This document shows positions 5,847 through 11,162 of a DNA stretch of 11,162 nucleotides, one piece after another. How positions within the stretch are numbered: position 1 is the first letter of the stretch; every line of letters begins with the position of its first letter. The stretch is from Paracoccaceae bacterium (GTDB lineage: Bacteria > Pseudomonadota > Alphaproteobacteria > Rhodobacterales > Rhodobacteraceae): positions 1 through 11,162 of the forward strand of contig SKWP01000155.1 of the NCBI GenBank assembly GCA_007128865.1, written 5' to 3'. Both the position numbers and the translations under genes were made by a program. The notes under the pieces were generated by a model. That model was not told the DNA's origin. It searched no databases and saw only the letters and a list, made by a program, of their open reading frames with translations.

Positions 5847-7085
5847 ATGATTTTGGGTGCCATCGGCGATGACTTCACCGGATCGTCGGATCTGGGCCTG
5901 ACGCTGTCGGCGGGCGGGATGCGGACGGTGCAATATGTCGGCATCCCCTCGGGCCCCGCAGCACCTGAGGTCGAGGCCGGGATCGTCGCGTTGAAGACCC
6001 GCTCGGTCCCGGTGGATCAGGCCTTGGCGCAGTCGCGCGCTGCCCTGAACTGGCTGCGCGCGCAGGGGGCGCGGCAGATCCTGTTCAAATACTGCTCCAC
6101 CTTCGATTCGACGCCCGAGGGGAATATCGGCCCGGTGATCGACGCCTTGCTTGAGGACCTGGGCGGAGCAGGCGGGGTCGTGGTCTGCCCGGCCTTTCCG
6201 GCCACCGGGCGGCGGGTGTTCATGGGGCATCTGTTCGTGGGCGACCGGTTGCTGAACGAAAGCGGGATGCAGAACCACCCGCTGACCCCCATGACCGACC
6301 CTGATCTGCGCCGTTTCCTCTCCCATCAGACCCGCCACGACGTCGGCCATCTGCCGCTGTCGGACCTGCGTGCCGGTCAGGGTGCGGCACGCATGGCGGC
6401 CGAGGTGGCGGCCGGCCGTCCACTGGTCGTCTGCGATGCGATCGAGGATTCCGACCTGCTCGCGCTGGCCCCGGCCTGCGCGTCTGCGACCCTGATCACC
6501 GGCGGCTCGGGCATCGCGCTGGGCCTGCCCGCGTTGCACGGCTTTTCCGCGGCCCGCGCGCCTGCGTGGCGCGGCGCTGGGGGGCGCCCTGCGCTCTGCC
6601 TCTCGGGATCTTGTTCCACCGCCACACGGACGCAGATCGTGGCGCATCGCGCAGCGGGCGGGGCGCAAATGGCGCTCGACATCCCCGCCGTAGTCGAAGG
6701 GCGCGCAGATGCGGGCGCACTGATCGACTGGGCACTGGGCGCGGGCGATCTGCCGCTGATCTATTCCAGCGACGACCCCGAACAGGTCCGCCAATGGCAG
6801 CAGCGCTACGGGACCGAAACCGTTGCCACCGCCATCGAGGCCATGTTCGGCCAGCTTGCGGCGCGCGCCGTCGCGGCCGGGTTCGGGCGGCTGATCAGCG
6901 CAGGGGGCGAAACCTCGGGCGCCGTAGTCGGCGCGCTGGGCCTCGATGCGCTCGAAATCGGACCGGCCATCGACCCGGGCGTGCCGGCGCTGCGGGCAAG
7001 CGGGCGTGATCTGGTCCTGGCGCTGAAGTCGGGGAATTTCGGCGCCGAGGACTTCTTTCGCAAAGCCTCCGGGGTGCTGTCATGA
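5847..7085 (+). CDS. otnK: 3-oxo-tetronate 4-kinase (four-carbon acid sugar kinase, DUF1537)
   Basis: This kinase has 412 residues, close to the roughly 420 usual for DUF1537. It phosphorylates the C4 hydroxyl of 3-oxo-tetronate using ATP. The N-terminal substrate-binding domain starts with GAIGDDFTGSSD (4-15), the family signature. KYCSTFDST (81-89) and LNESGMQNHPLTPMTD (136-151) also line this domain. The C-terminal nucleotide-binding domain has GGSGIA (219-224), GSCSTATRTQI (254-264), GGETSGAVV (353-361) and LKSGNFG (393-399). The ribosome site GGAGGG at 5835-5840 supports the start. It follows ltnD by 13 bp and overlaps otnC by ATGA. The related D-threonate/D-erythronate kinases share this fold. 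Association with an isomerase and an aldolase-type decarboxylase, rather than with PdxA2, favours the 3-oxo-tetronate version. Confidence 0.93.
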   Translation: MILGAIGDDFTGSSDLGLTLSAGGMRTVQYVGIPSGPAAPEVEAGIVALKTRSVPVDQALAQSRAALNWLRAQGARQILFKYCSTFDSTPEGNIGPVIDALLEDLGGAGGVVVCPAFPATGRRVFMGHLFVGDRLLNESGMQNHPLTPMTDPDLRRFLSHQTRHDVGHLPLSDLRAGQGAARMAAEVAAGRPLVVCDAIEDSDLLALAPACASATLITGGSGIALGLPALHGFSAARAPAWRGAGGRPALCLSGSCSTATRTQIVAHRAAGGAQMALDIPAVVEGRADAGALIDWALGAGDLPLIYSSDDPEQVRQWQQRYGTETVATAIEAMFGQLAARAVAAGFGRLISAGGETSGAVVGALGLDALEIGPAIDPGVPALRASGRDLVLALKSGNFGAEDFFRKASGVLS

Positions 7086-7741
7086 CCGGCTTGCAAGGGG
7101 ATGATCTGACCCTTGCGCAGGCACTCTGCGCGCATGGCGCTTCGCTGTTTCAGCGCGGGCTGACCGGGGGCAGCAGCGGCAACATCACCGCGCGCCTGTC
7201 CGACGGGCGGTTTCTGGTCTCCCCCACCGGCCTGTCGCTGGGCGCGATGACCCCGGACGACCTGGCCGTGCTGGCCCCGGACGGCACCCATCTGGTTGGC
7301 CGCAAGCCCAGCAAGGAATGGCCGCTGCATCAGGCGTTCTATGCCACCCGACCCCAGACCGGCGCGGTCGTGCATCTGCATTCGACCCATGCCACCGCCT
7401 GGTCGCTGATGGACGGGCTCGACCCTGGCAATGTCCTGCCCCCGATCACCCCTTACGCGATCATGCGGCTGGGCAAGGTCGCACTCTTGCCTTTCTTCGT
7501 GCCCGGTGACGCCGCGATGGGTGACGCAGTGCGTGGGCTGATGGGGCGCCACGCCGCCGTTTTGCTGGCCAATCACGGCCCGGTGGTCTCGGCCCGGACG
7601 CTCGATGATGCGGTCAACGGGATGGAGGAATTCGAGGAGACCGCGAAACTCCTGATCCTGACCCTGGGCCAGCCGCGCCGCCTGCTGACCGCAGACGAGG
7701 TCGCAGCACTCGTCGCCCGCTACAATGTCGAATGGGACTGA
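7082..7741 (+). CDS. otnC: 3-oxo-tetronate 4-phosphate decarboxylase (class-II aldolase/adducin family)
   Basis: This 219-residue metal-dependent enzyme belongs to the fuculose-phosphate aldolase family. In this pathway it decarboxylates 3-oxo-tetronate 4-phosphate to dihydroxyacetone phosphate and CO2. GGSSGNITAR (29-38) is the phosphate-binding loop and VSPTG (46-50) a second binding strand. Glu79 (KPSKEWPLH) is the catalytic acid/base candidate. His98 and His100 (VHLHSTHA) plus His165 (LANHGPV) are the zinc ligands, corresponding to the Glu and three His of FucA. All key residues are present. The start overlaps the otnK stop, and the Shine-Dalgarno is weak, so translation is probably coupled to otnK. 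Aldolase activity cannot be excluded by sequence alone, but the gene set fits the decarboxylase. Confidence 0.92.
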   Translation: MTGLQGDDLTLAQALCAHGASLFQRGLTGGSSGNITARLSDGRFLVSPTGLSLGAMTPDDLAVLAPDGTHLVGRKPSKEWPLHQAFYATRPQTGAVVHLHSTHATAWSLMDGLDPGNVLPPITPYAIMRLGKVALLPFFVPGDAAMGDAVRGLMGRHAAVLLANHGPVVSARTLDDAVNGMEEFEETAKLLILTLGQPRRLLTADEVAALVARYNVEWD

Positions 7742-7743
7742 TC

Positions 7744-8520
7744 ATGGACCGCCCCCGCTTTTCCGCCAATACAGGCTTCCTGTGGACCGATCGCCCCTTT
7801 CCCGACCGGCTGCGCGCCGCCGCGGCGGCAGGTTTCGACGCGGTCGAGTTCCATGACGAGGCGCAGCGCCATGACCTGGCCGAAATCCATGCGATCCTGC
7901 AGGAAACCGGGCTGCCGGTCTGCGGGCTGAACGTGCGGATGGGCGGGACGGCGGGCTGCGCATCCCTGCCCGGGGCCGAGGATCAGGCCCGGCGCGATGT
8001 CGATGACGCGCTGCGGGTCGCCGAGGCGCTGCGCGCTGGCGCAGTGCATGTTCTGGCCGGTCGGGTGGCCGATGGCGGCGACCGGGCGCAATACCTGCGG
8101 GTGCTGCGCCATGCGCTCGATGGTCTTGATCCCTCGGGCGAGCGGGTGATCCTGATCGAACCGATTTGCCGTGCGGCGATGGCTGATTACGCCCTGCCCG
8201 ACATCGCGACGGCGGCGGCGATCCTGGCCGAGATCGACCATCCGCGCCTGAAGATCATGTTCGACTGTTTCCACATTGCCATGCAGGACGGCGATGCCTT
8301 GGCTGCCTTTGCTGCCCATGCCGAGCAGATCGGGCATGTGCAGATCGCCTCGGTCCCGGGTCGGAACGAACCCGGTGATAAGGACCGGCTGGACCTGCCG
8401 ATACTGATCGCAGCGATGCAGGGGCTGGGCTACAGTGGCGCCTTCGGCTGCGAATACCACCCGCGCGGCCGGGTCGAGGACGGGCTGGCCTGGCGCCGGG
8501 GTTTCGAGGCGGTGCACTGA
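7744..8520 (+). CDS. otnI: 2-oxo-tetronate isomerase (hydroxypyruvate isomerase family)
   Basis: This 258-residue TIM-barrel protein is of the xylose isomerase-like/AP endonuclease 2 superfamily, Hyi branch. OtnI converts 2-oxo-tetronate to 3-oxo-tetronate, linking the dehydrogenases to the kinase. The opening PRFSANTGFLWTDRPFPDR matches the first strand and helix of the family. Likely metal-site residues are Glu139 (LIEP), Asp174 and His177 (FDCFH), Gln200 (GHVQIAS) and Glu237 (GCEYHPRG). The two glutamates are the expected acid/base pair. I chose ATG 7744, three bases after the otnC stop, because the family starts close to PRF. An in-frame ATG at 7732 would add MGLI and overlap otnC. It is the last gene of the operon. 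Hydroxypyruvate isomerase is the alternative, but glyoxylate carboligase and its partners are absent here. Confidence 0.9.
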   Translation: MDRPRFSANTGFLWTDRPFPDRLRAAAAAGFDAVEFHDEAQRHDLAEIHAILQETGLPVCGLNVRMGGTAGCASLPGAEDQARRDVDDALRVAEALRAGAVHVLAGRVADGGDRAQYLRVLRHALDGLDPSGERVILIEPICRAAMADYALPDIATAAAILAEIDHPRLKIMFDCFHIAMQDGDALAAFAAHAEQIGHVQIASVPGRNEPGDKDRLDLPILIAAMQGLGYSGAFGCEYHPRGRVEDGLAWRRGFEAVH

Positions 8521-8560
8521 CGGGGCGAAAGAACCCCGCGCCTGAGCGCCGCCCTCAGGC
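8521..8560. terminator. Tandem stem-loops between convergent otnI and lacI
   Basis: Two hairpins fill the 34-bp gap between the convergent genes. The first is CGGGG/CCCCG (8521-8525 with 8534-8538, loop of 8). The second is GCCTGAG/CTCAGGC (8540-8546 with 8554-8560, loop of 7), which includes the lacI stop codon. Neither has a clear T-run, so intrinsic termination is only suggested. The position fits a bidirectional terminator. Confidence 0.45.
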
Positions 8561-9625
8561 CGTCGCGCCCGGGATCAGACGAAAGCCCACATTCTGCACC
8601 GGATCGATGGCCAGACCATGCAGACGGTTCAGAACGCAGCTCGCCGCCTGTTCGCCGATCAGCACCCGGCGCGATTCGATCGTGGTCAGCGGCTGGGGCA
8701 GGGCCTGCCCGATCGACAATCCGTTGAACCCCGCCAGCGCCAGATCGGCGGGCACAAGCAGCCCCTGCGCCATGGCATGGAACATCCCGCCCACCGCCAT
8801 GTCGTCATTCGAATAGCAGACCGCCAGACCACCGACGGACAGACGGTCCAGCAACTGCGCTGTCCCCTTGCGCCCCAGACCAACCGAGGACGGGCCGGGG
8901 AGCAACAGCATCGCCTCAAGCGTCAGGCCGGCTTCAGCCAGCGCCGCGCAGAACCCGTCGCGCCGGGCCCGGGCGCGCGGATCGACCGATATGTCATGAC
9001 CCAGATAGGCCATCCGCCGGTAACCCCGCTGCAGCAGGAACCGTGCCATGTCCTGTCCGGCCGCGCGCTGCGAAAGGCCGACGGCGACATCCACCGGCGC
9101 GCGGTCGATATCCATGATCTCGACCACCGGCAGGCCCGAGGCCGCCAGCATCCGCCGACTGCCCGGAGTGCTTTCGGCGGGTGCCAGCACCAGCCCGGCC
9201 GGACGCCAGGTCAGCAATTCCGTGATCAGGCGTTCCTCATGGGCGGGATCGTAGTTCGAAACGCCCAGGATGACATGGTACCCATCCTGTTCCAACCGGG
9301 TCTCCAACCCCTTCAGAACATCGGCAAACACACTGTTGGACAGCGACGGCAGCACCACCGCCACCTGCCGCGACTGCCCCCCGGCCAAGGTCCCGGCCAG
9401 ACGGTTCGGCACATAGTTCAGGGCCTGTGCCGCTGCCTGTACGCGCGCCAGGGTGTCCTGCGCGACAAGGGTCGTTCCGCGCATTGCCCGGCTCGCCGTG
9501 ATCTCGCTGACGCCGGCGATGCGGGCGACCTGTGCCAGCGTCGGACGGGTATCATCCGGTAAGGCTGCGGGCACAGGCGCTCCCAAATCGCGGGTATTCA
9601 AACGGGGCCGGTCATCTTGGGTCAT
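8555..9625 (-). CDS. LacI-family transcriptional repressor (GntR-like subgroup) of the tetronate genes
   Basis: This is a cytoplasmic DNA-binding repressor of 356 residues. The helix-turn-helix is TLAQVARIAGVSEITASRAM (29-48). The hinge helix follows in YVPNRLAGTLAG (71-82), with Leu76 in the place of the minor-groove leucine that sits over a central CG. The rest is a periplasmic-binding-protein-like effector domain (VAVVLPSLSNSVFADVLKGL and GFNGLSIGQALPQPLTTIES are recognisable). The ATG at 9625 has no visible Shine-Dalgarno and gives an unusually long tail before the HTH. A GTG at 9574, preceded by GGGAG (9584-9580), would give 339 residues, closer to family length. It is convergent with otnI and divergent from denD. 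Two near-identical palindromes, before tctC and before denD, are its probable operators. The inducer is probably a tetronate or a pathway intermediate. Confidence 0.92.
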   Translation of the reverse strand: MTQDDRPRLNTRDLGAPVPAALPDDTRPTLAQVARIAGVSEITASRAMRGTTLVAQDTLARVQAAAQALNYVPNRLAGTLAGGQSRQVAVVLPSLSNSVFADVLKGLETRLEQDGYHVILGVSNYDPAHEERLITELLTWRPAGLVLAPAESTPGSRRMLAASGLPVVEIMDIDRAPVDVAVGLSQRAAGQDMARFLLQRGYRRMAYLGHDISVDPRARARRDGFCAALAEAGLTLEAMLLLPGPSSVGLGRKGTAQLLDRLSVGGLAVCYSNDDMAVGGMFHAMAQGLLVPADLALAGFNGLSIGQALPQPLTTIESRRVLIGEQAASCVLNRLHGLAIDPVQNVGFRLIPGATA

Positions 9626-9696
9626 GGTGCGGCATTACGTCGGGGTCTGTCTGCGTTCCTGCCATGCTGCCGCAACATCGCGCAAAAGGCAAAGCC

Positions 9697-9725
9697 ATAT
9701 TGACAGCGCTGTCATGATTTGCCAG
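9697..9725 (-). promoter_or_regulatory. Weak candidate promoter of lacI
   Basis: On the minus strand CTGGCA (9725-9720) and CAATAT (9702-9697) are spaced by 17 bp and match the -35 and -10 consensus at 4 of 6 and 3 of 6 positions. The operator at 9701-9714 would then sit between them, implying autorepression. The match is weak and the call is tentative. Confidence 0.25.
9701..9714. promoter_or_regulatory. LacI-type operator in the lacI-denD intergenic region
   Basis: TGACAGCGCTGTCA is a perfect 14-bp palindrome with a central GC/CG core. It matches the site before tctC (994-1007) at 13 of 14 positions. It lies 36 bp before denD and about 75 bp before the annotated lacI start, between divergent genes, so one bound dimer could repress both. 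TTGACA (9700-9705) at its left edge resembles a -35 for denD, as at tctC, but I see no good -10 at the right distance. Confidence 0.8.
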
Positions 9726-9749
9726 CCTCAGGCCAATATGGGGGGTAGC

Positions 9750-10736
9750 ATGCGCGTTGTCGTGACCGGCGCAGCCGGGTTCATAGGACAGATGGTGGTG
9801 CGGGCGCTGGCAGCGCGGGACATGCTGCGGCTGGACGGAACCGAGCGTCGGATCGCGGCAATCCTGGCCACCGACATCGCCGAGGCACCGCTGCACGCCC
9901 TGGCCGCCACGCACCGCCGCATTCACGCCCTGCCCGGTACGCTGGACGACCCCGCTGTCCTGAACCGGATCGTGGCGGATGCGCCCGATCTGATCATCCA
10001 TCTGGCCGCCGTCGTCTCGGGTCAGGCCGAGGCTGACTGGGATCTGGGCATGGCGGTCAATCTGCGCGGCACGCTGGCACTGATCGAGGCCTGCCGCCGG
10101 ATGGGCCGCCCGCCGGTCGTGGTCTTCGCCTCTTCTGTGGCGGTGTTTTCCTGCGCCGACAACGACACGATCACCGAGGATACGCTGCCCGCCCCGCGCT
10201 CGTCCTACGGCACGCAGAAGCTGATGGGCGAGCTGGCGTTGCGCGATGCCAGCCGGCGGGGCTTCCTGAAGGCGCGCAGCTTGCGCTTTCCGACCATCTC
10301 GGTCCGCCCAGGCGCGCCAAATCGCGCGGCCTCCAGTTTCGCCAGCGGGATCATCCGCGAGCCGCTGGCCGGACAGCCCGCCGCACTCCCGGTCCCGCGC
10401 GATCTGCGGCTGCATCTGGCCTCGCCCGGCAAGGCGCTGGAGTATACGCTGCAGGCCTGCGGGCTCACGCAGGACGCGCTGGGCGGCGAGACCACGCTGA
10501 CCCTGCCGGGGATCAGCGTCACGGTGGGCGGGATGATCGACACGCTGGCGCAGCTTGCTGGGCCAGCGGCCGCGGCCCATATCACCTCTCAGCCCGATAC
10601 AGGGATCGCAGCCATCGTCGCCTCATGGCCCGGCAAGATTCGCTGCCCGCGCGCCGCGGCGCTGGGCTTCACACCCAATACCGGAATTGCGGAACTGATC
10701 GAGGAGCATCGGAACCGCATGAACAGCGCGGCCTGA
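9750..10736 (+). CDS. denD: D-erythronate dehydrogenase-like (NAD-dependent epimerase/dehydratase family, extended SDR)
   Basis: This 328-residue extended short-chain dehydrogenase has the Rossmann motif TGAAGFIG (6-13). Asp42 (LATDIA) would bind the NAD ribose. LIIHLAAVVSGQAEADW (81-97) is the NAD-binding strand and loop. Ser128 (FASSVAVF), Tyr153 and Lys157 (SSYGTQK) form the catalytic triad. LRFPTISVRPGAPNRAAS (178-195) matches the DenD-type substrate loop. Characterised DenD enzymes oxidise D-erythronate at C2 to the 2-oxo acid, which OtnI, OtnK and OtnC then process. ATG 9750 starts directly at MRVVVTGAAG as in the family; ATG 9738 would add MGGS. The leader has a G-rich run (9740-9745) as ribosome site. 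It is divergent from lacI, behind the perfect operator, and 48 bp before the TRAP gene. Nucleotide-sugar epimerases are the alternative family role, but the context argues against it. Confidence 0.87.
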   Translation: MRVVVTGAAGFIGQMVVRALAARDMLRLDGTERRIAAILATDIAEAPLHALAATHRRIHALPGTLDDPAVLNRIVADAPDLIIHLAAVVSGQAEADWDLGMAVNLRGTLALIEACRRMGRPPVVVFASSVAVFSCADNDTITEDTLPAPRSSYGTQKLMGELALRDASRRGFLKARSLRFPTISVRPGAPNRAASSFASGIIREPLAGQPAALPVPRDLRLHLASPGKALEYTLQACGLTQDALGGETTLTLPGISVTVGGMIDTLAQLAGPAAAAHITSQPDTGIAAIVASWPGKIRCPRAAALGFTPNTGIAELIEEHRNRMNSAA

Positions 10737-10784
10737 AGCTGCGTGACTGACAGGATCAATAGGATCACAAGGGAGGAAGACCTC

Positions 10785-11162
10785 ATGAAGCATACCCTGC
10801 TCGGCGCTGTTGCCGGTATCGCCCTGATCGCCGGGGCGCATGCCCAGGCGCAGACCAATGTCGTGGTCGGGCACGCGCTGTCTACCACCTCGCATTACGG
10901 TGTCGGCGCGCAGGCCTTCATCGACACGCTGACCGAACTTTCGGGCGGCGCCTTCACCGGCGAGCAGGCCCCGGCCAGCCAACTGGGCGGCGAACGCGAC
11001 ATGATCGAGGGGCTCCAGATCGGCTCGCTGGACCTGGTCATCACCTCAACCGGACCGCTGGGCAATTTCGTGCCCGAAGTTCTGGGCCTGGACCTGCCTT
11101 TCCTGTTCCGTGACTATGCCCATGCCCGTACCACGCTGGACAGCGAAATCGGGCAGGAACTG
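10785..11162 (+). CDS. dctP: TRAP transporter periplasmic solute-binding protein (DctP family), 3' end beyond window
   Basis: The first 126 residues of a TRAP receptor are visible, which binds a carboxylate in the periplasm and delivers it to a sodium-driven DctQM permease. MKHTLLGAVAGIALIAGAHA is a Sec signal peptide, with the cut probably after AHA or AQA. The mature part has VVGHALSTTSHYGVGAQAF, then a GGERDMIEGLQIGSLDLV stretch and TGPLGNFVPEVLGLDLPFLF, all hallmarks of DctP. The conserved ligand-binding arginine lies beyond the edge. The ribosome site GGAGGA (10772-10777) is strong. No new operator is visible in the 48-bp gap after denD, so it is probably co-transcribed with denD. D-erythronate or a related tetronate is the likely ligand by context only. 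The membrane subunits are expected just downstream. Confidence 0.93.
   Translation, partial: MKHTLLGAVAGIALIAGAHAQAQTNVVVGHALSTTSHYGVGAQAFIDTLTELSGGAFTGEQAPASQLGGERDMIEGLQIGSLDLVITSTGPLGNFVPEVLGLDLPFLFRDYAHARTTLDSEIGQEL

Noticed and set aside
5604..6794. 396-codon open frame on the minus strand opposite ltnD and otnK
   Set aside because: It lies antisense to a clear DUF1537 kinase with all family motifs. Its product is rich in Arg, Gly, Ala and Gln without recognisable domains, as expected for a GC-rich shadow frame.
8618..9562. 314-codon plus-strand frame opposite lacI
   Set aside because: It is a shadow of the repressor gene. There are no domains, and it contains long Gln/Arg/His-rich stretches.
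9453..9749. N-terminal extension of the denD frame (99 codons upstream of 9750)
   Set aside because: It is antisense to the lacI HTH region and crosses the operator. The protein family begins at MRVVVTGAAG.
1..11162. CRISPR array, tRNA, rRNA or phage genes
   Set aside because: No regularly spaced repeats, tRNA cloverleaf-like segments, rRNA stretches or phage structural motifs were seen by eye on either strand.

Overview
The DNA is GC-rich, with dense operons, many ATGA stop/start overlaps and strong Shine-Dalgarno sites. Together with a tripartite tricarboxylate transporter (TTT), a TRAP transporter and an IS5-family transposase, this points to an alphaproteobacterium, probably of the Rhodobacterales (Paracoccus-like). 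The genus is inferred from general resemblance, not from a marker gene.

Left edge (1-948, minus strand): the start of a class-III aminotransferase gene overlaps the last third of an amino-acid ABC transporter ATPase gene. That ATPase gene is broken. Its 5' part has been replaced by the 5' part of an IS5-family insertion sequence, and the two broken genes read through in one frame. This looks like a scar left by an IS-associated deletion.

Main operon (1046-8520, plus strand): tctC-tctB-tctA (solute-binding protein, small and large membrane subunits of a TTT importer), an alpha/beta hydrolase, and four enzymes that fit the DUF1537-kinase route for four-carbon acid sugars. These are an L-threonate dehydrogenase-like oxidoreductase (ltnD), 3-oxo-tetronate 4-kinase (otnK), 3-oxo-tetronate 4-phosphate decarboxylase (otnC) and 2-oxo-tetronate isomerase (otnI). 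As known for these families, the acid is oxidised at C2, isomerised to the 3-oxo acid, phosphorylated at C4 and decarboxylated to dihydroxyacetone phosphate.

Right part (8521-11162): a LacI-family repressor gene converges on otnI. Divergent from it are an SDR-type dehydrogenase of the D-erythronate dehydrogenase type (denD) and the start of a TRAP transporter binding protein (dctP), cut off by the window edge. The same LacI-type palindrome, TGACAGCGSTGTCA, lies in front of tctC and in the lacI/denD intergenic region, so one regulator probably controls both transcription units.

The overall reading is a two-armed tetronate catabolic regulon. One arm is TTT importer + hydrolase + LtnD; the other is DenD + TRAP importer. 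Both feed a shared OtnI/OtnK/OtnC core. The enzyme families are known. The pairing of each importer with a dehydrogenase, the role of the hydrolase and the LacI control are inferences from this sequence.
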